Positions 12,193-24,449 of a stretch of DNA of 64,000 nucleotides are shown piece after piece. This stretch comes from Ligustrum vulgare (lineage: Eukaryota > Streptophyta > Magnoliopsida > Lamiales > Oleaceae), in NCBI GenBank assembly GCA_963555705.1, contig OY743190.1:22575491-22639490 (forward strand), read 5' to 3'. The translations under genes were made by a program, and so were the position numbers. The stretch's first letter is position 1, and every line of letters starts with the position of its first letter. The notes beneath the pieces were generated by a model. The model searched no databases. It saw only the letters and a program-made list of their open reading frames with translations, and was not told the origin of the DNA.

Positions 12193-12294
12193 TGGTCACG
12201 TCCAAACAATGTGGTGGCCGCGCGAGTGTAACAAATTTTAACAGATCCTACAGTTCTTAACCACGCGGCCACCAGATTTCCTTCTGCGAGGCCG
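12193..12294 (+). promoter_or_regulatory. Second paired-dyad module inside element A
   Basis: The dyad cores tggtca (12193), tggccg (12215), cggcca (12266) and aggccg (12289) are spaced 22, 51 and 23 bp. Flanking words such as gtggtggccgcgcgag match the LTR module of the same element, so this is probably a fragment of a diverged related LTR. No clear TATA box follows. Confidence 0.45.
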
Positions 12295-12299
12295 CGAGG

Positions 12300-14764
12300 T
12301 TATATGTAGGGTAAAAATGACAATTTTATTTATGCAACAGGTATTTTCAAAATTTCATAACTCTCAACCTCGTTTTCTCTCCCCAAATTCACCCTAACAG
12401 AGCATACTACCTAATTTTTAGTCATTCACTTGGAATTGAACTTCATACAAGCTTGCATCACATTCCAATCTTCCAAAAAGTATGAATTTCTTCTTTACTT
12501 TGCAATTTTGTAAAATTTTTGGGTTTTTTTTTTTTTTTGCTCTAATGGATATTTTCGGTTGATAGATGATTGAGTTGGTGATTAGGCTAGGATTTTGTGA
12601 TGATTTGATTGTGAGACTTAGGGCAAAAATTTGGGATAACTCCAAGCTTCAAACTCTATGATTTCAACTTGTTTTAGTGTGCCCACATTAGGTGTTTGAT
12701 AAAATGTCTAGGAGAGCTTAGCCATGAATTTTTGCAAAACTTTTTTAACTTTCATCTTCAATTCATGCTTTGACCTTATTTTGAGCTATTCATTCATGAG
12801 TTGCAATACATTGCACAAAACTTGGATTTGGAATCATAGGCACATTTAGGCACCATATCAATGTCATTGCAAGCAATGTGCATTAATTTTCAGCCTCCAG
12901 TGACCTTTTTTTATACATCATTACACAGCCCTATTGAACTCCAAATTATCTGATTTTTTTTATTTGTTATAGACCATGTTATGTACTTTCCTATGTCCGA
13001 AGATGGCTTGGGAAAATTTCATTTTTTCATTTTTTTATGGGGGGTCAACCATGTTTAAAAATTCAGATTTGTGTTCTATCTTTAGTTTGGGGGTTGTGGT
13101 TGTGTTTGCCTCTGATTTTTTTACGGAATTGATGTGCTATAATTTTACTTATCTCTTATTTTTGAGGAACACAACACTTGTGACACATTAAACCTAGCTT
13201 GGAATGGATTGAAATCATCCAAATTGTATCAAAAGAAAGCTTCAAGTGATTGCATTGCACCTCCAAACCTAGGAAGTACTTGAACCCCTCTCTTATGTGA
13301 TTTGTTTATTCGATCATATCTTTTTGACATACATTGAGGGAAATGTATATTTGTAGTTTGGAGGTGAGATCTCATTCATGTTTTACTCTCATTCAATTAT
13401 TTGGGATACCCAAAAAAAAAAAAAAAAATTGAAAATTTTGAAGATTTTTGTTGACGTGTTTATTGCCTGGGACATAATTTGGATCAACTTTGTGCTTTAG
13501 CTTGAACAATGAAAAACATAAACACATGATTTTGTTTGACTAGTTATTCATGTTAGAATTTTATCTTTTCGAGCTCATTGTTGAATTATTTCTTGTGTAG
13601 GAGTATGATTGATATTTGTGAGATACATTTATGAAACATGAACATAGGAATGACTTTATAATCCCAGAACTTAGATTTTTAGACATTCCAACCCAAATTT
13701 AGAACCAAATAGCTCAAGAAGTAGTTTAGGGTGGAATGGTTAGTTTGTGCATGTATTGACGGGTTGAGGTTCTGTTGGTTCTTGGTTTTGCATTTTTTTT
13801 ATTGAAATAGTTTGGTCAACGGGTATAAATCAACTCTAGCATAAAAATAGAAAAATGGTTAAAAGTCTTATTCTACTTTTCAAAGTTTTTTTGACTCGAG
13901 CAAGTAAGCTTGTAAGGGTGTTGAAACAATGGTTCCCTAAATAACTGAGTTGGGGAGCTATCAGCCCAAAGCTCGTTACATTGGTTAATTAGAAAGCAAG
14001 TAAGGAGAGTGGACTTACACATAAGACAATCATAAATCTTTAACTTTTCTTTGTCGCATTTGTGACTTGGGTAAATAAGTTTGAGGGGTTCTCTGAACTT
14101 GGTGCCCTAAAGTCGTCTGACTTGGGAGTCATCGATCCAAAACTCACTAAGAGAGTCACATAGAAAGAAAATGAGAAAAGTATTGCACGAAAATGATAAA
14201 AGACAGGGATAATAAAAAGAAAAAGTCATTCATAAAAAGAAAAAAATGTATGGAATAAGCCTTGTTTGACTGAAACTGTGGAGATTAGAGGTGTTGAATT
14301 GAGGATTGCTTACCATTGATTTGTTGTGCATGCATATTTCTAATTCTGACTATCTTGTGTGGAAATACGCAATGAAAAACGTTTAGAGACCACTATAGAT
14401 GAAAATTCTAGGATTTGTGATCATCCATGAGCGATGTAAAGAAAATCATTAGAACTTCATAGGTTGATTACATGGGATTTGGGCTTGCTTTTGCATGATA
14501 AGCTACATAATGTTGAGTATACTTTTTCAACATAATAAGTTTGGCTTTGGCTATTCACACACACACTTGAAAGTCTAACATGGGATAACTAGAATTATTT
14601 TATTGTGTTGTTCAAAGTTCTGTGTTAAAGTATAATGCGATCTGGATTCTTGAGGCATATGATAAACAAGTGGACATGACAAAAATATTTGCTATTTTGT
14701 TTTTATTTGTTAGGTTATTTTTACTTTGTTCGAGGATGAACAATGATTCTAGTTTTGGGGTATT
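12300..14764. other. Non-coding internal region of element A
   Basis: No reading frame with recognisable similarity. It includes purine-rich tracts (tagtttggggg near 13083) and ends in the tract that primes plus-strand synthesis (agttttggggtatt, about 14751-14764). Its size and emptiness make the element non-autonomous. Confidence 0.6.
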
Positions 14765-16368
14765 TGATAAGTGTATTTTATACATTTATTTATATGTCTA
14801 AACTAGGAGAATATGATGTCGTTTTAGAATAAATTCTATTTATTTATTTTTTATTTGTTTACATTACAGAAAATATCTCAAAATCAAGTAAGCAAAGGAA
14901 TTGAAGCAAATAATGCACATTTGGAAGCTAATTGGAGCTAAAAAGAGGAAAATGGATGTTGGTGTTGTCAATTGGGATTTCCAATGAGAGCTAAGTTGAA
15001 GAAACCAAAGTTCAAGGGCCTAATTGAAGATGGGTTGAAGTTTGAAAGAAGATTTGAAGAAACCAAAGTTCAAGGGCCTAATTGGGATTTCCAATGAGAG
15101 CTAAGTTGAAGAAACCAAAGTTCAAGGGCCTAATTGAAGATGGGTTGAAGTTTGAAAGAAGATTTGAAAAGTTTGAAAGTTCGGGGACTGAATTGTTACA
15201 ATCAGAGGATGGAGGGCTCACGTGAAAATAAAGCTCAGGGACCTACTTAGACGCAAGGGAAAAGATGAAATCACACTAAAAATTTATTACTGTGTGGCCA
15301 CGACTTCTCAACCTGGTGGCCGCGCGAGAATTCCCAAAATAACAGAACCACTTTTCACATAACTACATGGCCACGTAGCTTTCCGGCCCAGGCCCATGCG
15401 CGGATTTAACCTGATTTGTTTCCTTGCTTGTCAAAGGTCTCTTCTCCACCTATATATACAGCCTCTCATGCAGGAATTGAAAGACCTTCACAGAGCTTAA
15501 AAGCATCATTACTCCACGTTCTTAACATCAAATTCTTTGAAGGAAACTGAAAGCAAAGGCTTGGGGATTGAAGATTATCAACGAGGAGCGAATTCTTGGT
15601 GCAAGACTTCATTTATTTTGTTAATTTGATAAACTCAATATGCGTAGTTATTTATATTTCTGTGTATTTATTTCTTTATTTATGAACGATTAATTTAATA
15701 GTTGGGATATTTGATGTAACTTAGTTTTACGCTTTTAATTCTATAATTCTAGTTTTACACTTTCGTTGCATGTGTTGATTTTATTTTGTATTTAATGCGT
15801 GAATGATTTGATCACTTATTCATGATATCATGGGTGTTTTCATAATCCGAGAGGTGAGCTAACACTTAGATCTAGGAATAAAAATCGGTAATTCAACAAC
15901 GGTAGAGATATACATTTTTTGTTATTGCGATCGCTACATGAATTCTTGTGTTCCATGCACCTAATCATTACGACCTACTATCTAGAAATATGGTTGACTA
16001 ATAAGGTAGTGTTGATTTAAACCCGAGAGGGGAATTTCATATGCATCGGCGAATTCGATCGAGCACATAGATAGGAATAAAACTAGATAGTTGGAATTAA
16101 GAGTATTGACTATGTGAAATCGGATGTCCCAACATTTACAAACTTCAATTTAGAAAATCTACATGAACAATCTTTTCTTTTGCTTTTATTTAGTTTAATT
16201 TTATATTTTAGTTCAGTTAATTAGCCCTATTTTACCGTTCAAATAAGGGGAGGATTAATACAATCTCGGTACTTAATTACAACCTCTGTGGGACGATAAC
16301 TCGGACTTCAAAAAGTCCACTTTATTACTTAGATGTGACATCGTATACTTGCAATTCAGGGCACACCA
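14765..16368 (+). repeat. 3' LTR of element A
   Basis: It runs from TGATAAGTG to GCACACCA. TATA box tatatata lies at 15451. An internal tandem duplication of a 'gaagaaaccaaagttcaagggcctaatt' block (about 14997-15170) is absent from the 5' copy. Dyad cores lie at 15295, 15317 and 15368 (22 and 51 bp apart); the fourth was removed by a deletion of about 20 bp. Confidence 0.9.
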
Positions 16369-18454
16369 GTTGCCTCTGCAGGGTTCATCTCCTAAGTTCT
16401 CGTACTTGTATATTTATGACATGGACAACGAAGTCGCAAACATAATACATTCAATTAGGTACGTTTTTCAGATCATTTAAAATACTAAACTTTAAAACAA
16501 TAAATGTTGTGAAGCTATAAAATCTAATGATTTTGCATCAATTGACATGTCTTTTCTAGGCAAAAGAATGACATAAACATTATCAATGCAAAGATTGTTT
16601 CTGATTTGAATGCTATGTTAGATGAAAATAATGTGTTGGTTAAATCATTTAGAATGGCCAGAGAAAAAATGCACAAAGAAGAACGATCAGATGTGAGACT
16701 AAAACTAATTAGTAGAAGGGGTTGAGATGCAAGAAGGTATAACCTGCCTTCAATATCTGAGTTGCGGCATTAATTGTTAGTGATTTGACGCATCTCTGGG
16801 CGACACAGATATATTAGTAGAAACACAATCAGGACAACTGAAGCGCATAAATGAATTAAATGCTTCATATCTTGGTCTACAATGTCCTCTACTTTTTCCA
16901 TATGGTGAGGATGGTTATAGAGAAGACATTCATTTCACAGATTCGAAGACAAGTGTGCCTAGAGGAAGGAAAAAAGTAAGGATTAGAGAATTCTTTGCAT
17001 ACCGATGTCATGAAAGGGATTGTGAGGCGTCGACTATTTTATTCTCGAGGAGAATTTTTCAACAGTTTGTTGTCGATGCATACACGATGGTTGAAACTAC
17101 AAGGTTGACATATGTTAAAACACATCAAAAACAGTTGGGGTGTGACATGTAAAAAGGTCTAACATATGCATTTTATGAGGTGAAACATATCCGTCTAATC
17201 AAGGAAAGCGTGTTATATTATCATCTATATTCATCGGAGGGGCCTGGTATATGATTCAGAATTATCAAGATGTGATGGTTATTTGCAGATGGCTGGTTAT
17301 CCTGATTTTTTCATAATATTTACATGTAACCAAAAATGGCCAAAAATAGTATGCTTTGTAGAAAGTAGGGGGTTTAAGCCTGATGATCGGCCATATATAG
17401 TTTGCCGAATTTTCAAGGTCAAGTTGGAAAACTTGATCAAAGATCTTCGACAAAATAAATTTTTCTGAAGTGTTCGAGCAGGTAATACTTAAAAAAATTA
17501 AGAGAATAGAATAATGCCAATTAAATAATTGCTTTAACGTTTTAATTTTCATTTCATAATACTTACGATTAGCTGTTTTTGAGTTTTTAACATATTGCAG
17601 TAATATATACTATCGAATTCCAAAAGTGTGGGTTGCCACATGTACAAATTTTACTTTTCCTCTCTAAAGAGGACAAGTATCCAACGGAGGAGGGCATTGA
17701 CAAGATCATTTCAGCAAAAATTCCTAATGAAAGTACTGATCCAAGTTATTATGCTGCAGTACGAGACTTCATAATGCACGATCCATGTGGAAGTGCAAGA
17801 AAAAACTCTCCGTATATGTCAGTGGTCGTTGTACGAAGCATTTTCCCAAAAAAATTGTTGAATCTACAACTATCAATGAAGATGGATACCCAGTGTATAG
17901 ATGTAGAGATAATGAGAGAAAAGTCCTGAAGAATGGTGTTGATCTTGATAACAGATTTGTTGTGCCACACAATCGTTATTTGTTGCTAAAGTACGGAGCT
18001 CAAATGAATGATAAGTGGTGCAACTAGTCTCGATCTATTAAATATTTATTGAAATAAGTTAATAAGGGTCACGATCGTGTGAATGCATCTTTTTATAGGA
18101 GCATCACCGATGAAGAATCGGGGAAAAGTATAGATGAAGTAAATATGTACTATGATTGTCGATACATTTCACCATGCGAGGCAGCGTGGAGGATATTTGG
18201 ATTTGAAATTCAGTATGGAGACCCTTCTATTGAGCAATTGAACTTTCATCTTCCAAACAAGCAGAGTGTAAGTTTTTCTGATTATGATGCAATTGATGAT
18301 TTTGTTGATTGACCAACCATTAGCTAGAGCATGTTTTTGCCCTGGATGAATGCCAATGAAAAATACCCAGAGGCAAGAAAGTTAACTTAGGCTGAATTTT
18401 CAATGAAGTTTGTTTGGAAGCAGTCGACGCAAGAGTGGAAATCGAGACAAATGA
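16369..18454 (+). pseudogene. Helitron Rep/helicase copy A, Rep part
   Basis: The sequence continues copy A after element A. Recognisable pieces in order: LQGSSPKFSYLYIYD (16374-16435), an intron, LDENNVLVKSFRMARE (16620-16670), QCPLLFPYGEDGYREDIHF (about 16880-16940), the Helitron-like N domain to 17152, the Rep core (AGYPDFFIIFTCN, 17290-17330; GLPHVQILLFL, 17628-17660) and [17 protein letters not shown] (17950-18002). Rolling-circle Rep proteins need an H-U-H metal-binding motif. Here the expected H-A-H reads H-V-Q, so the second His is lost. Several stops and shifts (16723, 16775, 17150, 18025, 18310) confirm a pseudogene. It is cut at 18454 by a second LTR element. Confidence 0.8.
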
Positions 18455-19420
18455 TGATGTGAACTCTTTTGGGGAACACAATGAAGTGATAAATATTTTG
18501 GAAAGTTCCGAATTTAGGTTTGGAAATAGACAGTAGAATCTTGACTCAAACTTCATGATGCAAGAATTTGACGATGCGGAAGAAAGAACCAAGATTTTCC
18601 AAATGACACAAGGAGTTGTCTCATTTCCTTGATAAGTTTCTGATTTTGAATGCCACAAATATTCATAAATATTTGATAAGTTCGGATGAACGCCACAAGA
18701 ATCAATCTTGATAAGTTCTGGAAAAATAAAGGAATCCACCTTTAATTTATTGAATCCTCAATAATTATATTTATTAAAACCAAAACTAACTATTAAAATA
18801 AAGAAATGACATATAAATAAGTAAAAAAAAATGACCTAACAACTAGGGTAGCTGTTATAGAGGCACAAAACCCTAACTAAACAATCAAAAAGGGAAAAAT
18901 AGGAAAAATTCTAAAAAACCCTAATCCAGCTGAACCAAGCGATCGCTTGGTAGTAAATGTGGTGATCACAAGATAGACTTCAAAAAAATCTGCTCACTAT
19001 TTTCAACGTCGATCGATCGCTCCAAAATTACCTTGCGTGCTCGCGTAGTTTTACTTTTCTCTACCGCGTGTTCTCTTGGTATTTTGATCATAACTTTTTC
19101 TCCTGATGGTCGATGTAATTGATTCAAAGTGAGTTAGACAAAAGACTCAAAGAGATACATTTCTTCCTGAAAATAGTAATTTCCAAATTCGAACGCTTGC
19201 TATGACAAAATGGAGTCTCAATATTCCTCTATTAATCTTAATTACAATCCTTGTGGGTTTTTGATTTCCAATTGCTTCCCAAATCTTCTTTGACCATAAT
19301 TTTTCCTCAAACCTTCTTTCCATATGTCATTTTTCATTTGGAGTCCTTTGAACATGCTCTTGATGTCTTGTTTGGCTTGAATAATAGGTCTTTTTGTTAA
19401 GTCCGCCGTGATTCTTATTA
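18455..19420 (-). repeat. 3' LTR of the minus-strand element
   Basis: 966 bp. In element sense it starts TAATAAG (TG mutated) and ends ACATCA. Paired dyads: gcgatcgc 18939-18946 (inside the 16-bp palindrome ccaagcgatcgcttgg), gtgatcac 18962-18969, tcgatcgc 19013-19020 and a degenerate gcgtgctcgc 19035-19044. A TATA-like ctctataa on the minus strand lies near 18855, about 80 bp beyond the nearest dyad. Confidence 0.8.
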
Positions 19421-19793
19421 TTCCTTCCTTCTTCAAGATCGTTCATCTCGAATCATAGCTTTGTTCATGATGTTCCATTGCACCTCCTGAATCAAACAGA
19501 AATCCTTTACTTCCATTCCATAGGACCAACCAATAGTACTCTGTAACTTGGATTGTACGGATGGATCGAATCATAATCTCCTTTGGGCATAGGTGGTGTG
19601 GCCCAAATTTCCAAGTGCAATTAACTTGCAAAAAAGAATTAAGAAAAATAAGGTGGGTAATATTAGTTTCTCCATGTGTAAGATATGGATCCTTGTACTC
19701 CTGATACAACACTTCCACCTCCTCTTTTTGAACCGCAAGGCTCTTCTCTTCACCTCCAACATTCTTTTCACTTTCTTACTCAACCCCCTCTAT

Positions 19794-20202
19794 TTATTTT
19801 CTCTCAAGCTCAACCATCTCTTTTAACTCCACATTTTCATTCCCAACTATCTCTTCTAAATTTTTGGACTCGACTACCTCTCCTAATTTTTCATGCCCAG
19901 CCTCCTCTTCTATATGTTTATCCCCATGTTCATGCATTCCCTCTTCACTCTCCAAATTTTTTAACTTCCACTTCATTTTTCAATTGACCCTCCTCTTTCT
20001 CAATATTCTTATCCCGAGACTCTTCTTGCAACTCAGCTACAACCTCACTTTCACTATCTTTTTGCAATTCAACAATAGCCTCTCTTTCACTTTCTCTCCT
20101 TTGCAACTTAGCTACCTTTTTACCCTTCTGTGCAATAATATTTTGTTCTAGATGTTCTAATTGCCTCTTCAAACTCAACATTGGGTCACTCTCCTTCTTC
20201 AC
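19794..20202 (-). pseudogene. Gag-like coiled-coil remnant
   Basis: Minus-strand frames (20202-19945 and 19976-19794) encode highly charged sequence such as LKRQLEHLEQNIIAQKGKKV, with strong coiled-coil character, followed by long Glu/Lys-rich stretches. They lie downstream of the protease-like segment in the same element. No function can be assigned. Confidence 0.35.
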
Positions 20203-20239
20203 CTTCTTCGTATCTTCAAGTGTTTATTCTGGTGTTAAA

Positions 20240-20610
20240 CCAACTAGGGTGATTGTCTTTCCATCCTTAAGAAGCATGTACTTGTTCCTACCCTTATCAT
20301 AAATTTCCTTCCTTTCATACCTTCATGCCCTACCCAACAAGATATGGCAAGACTCTAGAGGTACTAAATCACATAATACGTTATGGCTATACCTCCCAAA
20401 GGTGAAATTCACTAGAACTTGCATGGTCACATTGAACTTCCCACACTAATTCAACCATGTCAACCTATAAGGCCTAGGATGTGGAAGTAGAGGTAATGCC
20501 AATGTCTCAACCATGGTGATACTAGCCAAATCAGAAAATATACTCCCTATCAATAGCCGAACTACACACTTTATCACCCACATAACATCTAGTTTTGAAA
20601 ATAGAATTAA
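20240..20610 (-). pseudogene. Retropepsin-like (Ty3/gypsy protease) remnant
   Basis: Translated on the minus strand, the stretch reads through motifs of the aspartic protease region of plant Ty3/gypsy polyproteins: HPRPYRLTWLN, CGKFNVTMQVLVNFTFGRY, VLCDLVPLESCHILLGRA and KDGKTITLVGLTPE. One stop falls after TWLN and another after LLGRA. At the active site the expected D-[ST/G]-G is replaced by D-R-E, so it cannot be catalytic as written. It identifies the element as a derivative of a gypsy-type parent. Confidence 0.6.
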
Positions 20611-21106
20611 ACGCAAAATCCATCCCCTTATGTGGATTTCAAGAATTCAGTAAGACTCAAAATAAGAGGATCTATCACCAAATAGCCTGAATGAATTTTA
20701 ATTTATACTCGGAAGGAAAGAAATATCAAGAATTTAAGGAAATTCAAGAAAGGGGTTTTTGAATTTTCAAAATTACTACTTGTATTTATTTTTTTTTAAG
20801 AATTTTCAAAATATATATGAATTTTCAAAATAAAAAAATAACAATTTTTTAATCGAAAATTTGACTACAAATACGGGAAAACAAACGAATAGTATCTGGA
20901 CGGAAAATGAGAACAATAATGACTTTTTGACCATTTTTGGATTTTTTTGGATCAAAAACTCACAAACATGAAGAACACGAAGAACAAGACTCGACAAGTA
21001 AAAAACAGGATAAGGATGATTTTACGTGACAGACTCTATGATAAACACATAAAAATTAAACTAGGATAGCAGAAACCTGAATTCAGAGTCTAGCTCTGAT
21101 ACTAGA

Positions 21107-22058
21107 TGATATGAACCCATTCGGGGAACACGATCAAGCGCGAAAGAACGTCGGAAAGTTCTAACTTTAGGTTTGGAAGTAGACGGTAGAATTTGCACTC
21201 AAACTTCACGACACAAGAATTTGACAATGCGGAAGGGAGAACCAAAATTTGTGAAACGCTACAAGGAGCTATCTAATTTCCTTGATAAGTTTATGATTTT
21301 GAACACCACAAATATTCATAAATATTTGATATATTCTGATGAACGCCACAAGAATTAATCTGGATAAGTTCTAGGAAATAAAGGAATCCACCTTTAATTT
21401 ATTGAATCCTAAATATTATATTTATTAAAACCAAAAATAACTATTAAAATGAAGAAATAACATATAAATAAGTAAAAAAAAAAAATGACCTAACAACTAG
21501 AGTAGCCGCTATAGAGGCACAAAACCCTAACTAAACAATTAAAAACGGAAAAATAGCAAAAATTCGGAAAAACCCTAATCCAATTGAACCAAGCGATCGC
21601 TTGGTAGTAAATGTGGTGATCGCATGGTGACTTCAAAACAATTTGCTCACTATTTTCAACGTCACGCGATCGCTGCAAAATTACCCTGCGGTGCTTACTT
21701 TTCTCCGCCGCTCATTCTCTTAGTATTTTTGTTATAACTTTCTCTCCTGATGTCCGATTGCATTGATTCAAAGAGCGTTGGATAGAAGACTCAAAGGGGT
21801 ACTTTCTTCCTGAAATAGTGATTTCCAAATTCGAATGTTTGCTATGCCAAAACTGAGTCTCAATATTCAACTAAAAATCTGAATTACAATCCTTGTTTTT
21901 GATTTCCATTGCATCCCAAATCTTATTTGACCATGATTTTTTCCTCCAAACTTCTTTCCACGTGTCATTTATCATTTGGAGTCCTTAGAACGTGCTCTTG
22001 ATGTGTTGTTTGGCTTGAATAATAGGTCTTTCTGTCAAGCCAGCTATAATTCCTATCA
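21107..22058 (-). repeat. 5' LTR of the minus-strand element
   Basis: 952 bp; in element sense TGATAGG...ATATCA. Dyads gcgatcgc 21593-21600, gtgatcgc 21616-21623 and gcgatcgc 21666-21673 are spaced 23 and 50 bp, the same layout as the partner LTR despite many substitutions elsewhere. Confidence 0.85.
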
Positions 22059-24258
22059 AATGCAGTTCTCGATTGGACGAATTTTCTATGTCCCTCTAGG
22101 CTTCGGGGAAATGTACTATTTGAGATGCCTTCTTAACATTGTTCATGGACCTAAAAGCTATGATTATATAAAATTCATTAACGGTGTTTAATACAATTCC
22201 TTTCGTGACACTTGCTACACGTTAGGATTATAAGATGATGACAAGGAGTATATTGATGGGATTGCCGAGGCAAGTCATTGTGCATCTGTACAGTCTCTGA
22301 GAAATCTATTTTCCACATTGTTGTTATCGGACTCTTTAAGTCGACCTAAAGTAGTTTGGGAGAAATGTTGGATGTATTTGTCAGACGACATTGTATACAA
22401 ACAATGTATCATGTTGTAGCATGAAGGTAATGATGTCTATTACTAGCTTTAAATTAAAGTTTTTGTCTAAATTATACTTTACATAAAATTATTTTAACCT
22501 TGGTCATGTTTGGTCCAGGAGAAATTAAATATAACTTTTTCTCAAATTCATTTTCAATTGCATATTTATTTGGGAATCACTACTTTATACAAATTTTCAA
22601 CAACTTTTCAACAATGCATTCAATTTCTTTCGAATTTCTCCTATACCAAATGACTCCTGATTTAATTGTTTCCTATTTTTCCTGTTGATGTTCAGAATTG
22701 GAATTGAGTGACGATGAAGTTAAAAACTATGCTCTGGTGGAAATTCAAAAGTTGTTGCAAACCTGTGGTAGGAGAATACGTGAATTTGATTTGATGACAT
22801 TACCAGGTTCAAGGTTTTTTTCTGAATTCTCAAAATAGACTAATACATATTGAAATGCAGTATGACCGAAGATCTTTGTGTGAGGAACACAAGAATCTTG
22901 TTTCTAATTTGACAAATGAGAAATGTCATGTGTATGGCACAATAATGGATGCAGTCGAATCAAACTTAGGTGGGGTTCTTTTCGTTTATTGGTATGGAGG
23001 CACGGGAAAAACATTCATATGGAGGACTCTATCCACAACTCTAAGATTGAAGGGAAAAATTGTGCTAAATGTGGCATCCAGCGGCATAGAATATCTTCTT
23101 TTACCTGCGGAAGAACTACTCATTCTCATTTTGTAATTCCAATTAATTCAAATGAGGATTCAACATGCAATATCAAACAAGGGAGTCCACTTTCCGAATT
23201 GATTGTGAAGTGTAAACTTATAATTTGGGATGAAGCTCCAATGATACACAAATATTGCTTTGAATATTTAGATAGAAGCATGCCGGACTTTTTACGATTC
23301 AGCAATCCATTAAGTTCTAACATGCATTTTGGGGGGGAAAAACCATTGTGTTTGGAGGAGATTTTTGACAAATATTGTCGGTTATTCCAAAGGGGAGTAG
23401 ACAAGATATTGTTTTTGCGACTATCAACTCCTCGCATCTATGGAGAAATTGTAGGGTGTTAAGGTTGACTAAAAACATGAGGCACCAAAATCTTGGATCA
23501 GATGATGAATGTGTTGAATTCAAGCATTTTTTAGAGTGGATTGCAAGTATAGGAGATGGAAAAATCGGATGTCCAAATGATGGTCATGCAACTGTTGACA
23601 TTTTAGATGATATTTCGCTCAAATGTTCCAACGATCCAATTGAAACAATTGTGAAAAGTATGTACCTGTTGTTTAGCAATGCCGTCAATGACACGAATTA
23701 TTTGCAAGGAAGAGCTATACTAGCACCAAATCTTGATGTGGTTGAGTCTGTAAATGAATATATGATTTCAATTCTTAAATGGAATTAGGTGTTCTAGTGT
23801 GCCCAACCATGAGTTAAATTTGAGGACCCTTGTTAAGTTATTAAGGAACATTGACCATTCCCTGGGATTATGCAACGATACTAGGTTGGTCATTATGAGA
23901 CTTGGAAGTCTTGTTTTGGAAGCGAAGACTCTTACTGGAAATAATGTAGGTCATAAAGTGTTGGTGCCAAAAATGTCACTGGCCCCATCTGGTCGAAGAT
24001 TACCTTTTAAGTTCTAGAGGAGACAATTTCCTCTAGGTGTCTCATATGCAATGACAATCAACAAAAGCCAAGGTCAATAGCTTTCTCATGTCGGCCTCTT
24101 CTTTAAAAAACCAGTTTTCAGCCACGGTCAACTGTATGTTGTTGTTTTGAGAGTTACAAATTGCAAGGGTTTGAAAATTTTAGTATGTGACAAGAATGGA
24201 GATCGAAGTAATTCAACTGCGAACGTTGTATTTAAGGAAGTATTCCAAAATTTGTAAA
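22059..24258 (+). pseudogene. Helitron Rep/helicase copy A, Pif1-type helicase part
   Basis: It continues copy A after the minus-strand element: FSIGRIFYVPLGFGEMYYLR (22064-22130), LRNLFSTLLLSDSLSRP (about 22300-22350), an intron, then the helicase. Walker A is YWYGGTGKTF (about 22988-23017) and Walker B IIWDEAPM (23220-23243). DGD/GD-type and GRAILAPNLDVV motifs follow, then TINKSQGQ (24057-24080) and HGQLYV. A frameshift lies near 23100, an internal deletion after 23788 removes part of the linker, and stops lie at 24017 and 24080. The helicase would unwind the element during rolling-circle transposition; this copy is dead. Confidence 0.85.
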
Positions 24259-24425
24259 TGTTTTAGTGTCTTTTTTTTTATTTCATTTCTCCCATTTCAT
24301 GATAAACCACATGTACTTGTACTTCTTATTGTCTATATAAATGTCTAAATTATTATCACTTGAATGAACAACCACATGATCGTATTCAAAAAAATTAACA
24401 TTACAATTTGCAAAAACCAAATCTG

Positions 24426-24449
24426 TACATCGCACGGGTGATACACTAT
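24426..24449 (+). mobile_element. Probable degenerate Helitron 3' terminus of copy A
   Basis: The sequence tacatcgcacgggtgatacactat resembles better-preserved ends in this window (hairpin around GTGCA...GCAC, then CTAG). Here the stem is imperfect and the final CTAG reads CTAT. It lies 170 bp past the helicase stop, the expected place. It abuts sequence resembling a Helitron 5' start. Confidence 0.45.

Larger units (their letters stand above)
8968..16368 (+). mobile_element. Non-autonomous LTR retrotransposon A (LARD-like), TSD GTTGC
   Basis: Direct LTRs at 8968-10750 and 14765-16368 enclose about 4 kb without gag or pol. The 5-bp duplication GTTGC is exact (8963-8967 and 16369-16373). A primer-binding site of the TGGCGCC-G-TTGCCGGGGA type, slightly mutated, follows the 5' LTR at 10757-10776. 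A short G-rich tract (ttttggggtatt) precedes the 3' LTR. The start TGATAAGTG and several internal blocks are shared with the LTRs at 37978 and 62312. The internal region holds one small broken ORF. The insertion disrupts Helitron copy A. Confidence 0.9.
18455..22058 (-). mobile_element. Non-autonomous LTR retrotransposon (minus strand) with gag/protease remnant
   Basis: LTRs lie at 21107-22058 (5' LTR in element sense) and 18455-19420 (3' LTR). The flanking 5-mers AATGA (18450-18454) and AATGC (22059-22063) differ at one base. Deleting the element restores the Helitron frame as KSRQMQFSIGR. The primer-binding site, read on the minus strand, is TAGTATCAGAGC (about 21092-21104), near the initiator-Met type TGGTATCAGAGC. 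A purine tract (minus strand of 19421-19440) adjoins the 3' LTR. Reverse transcriptase and integrase are absent. Confidence 0.85.

Noticed and set aside
13000..13200. 71-residue frame at 12976-13191
   Set aside because: Low-complexity hydrophobic translation of T-rich non-coding DNA inside element A.
19593..20151. Plus-strand frames rich in Pro, Ser and Leu
   Set aside because: They mirror the Glu/Lys-rich gag-like minus-strand sequence of the retroelement.
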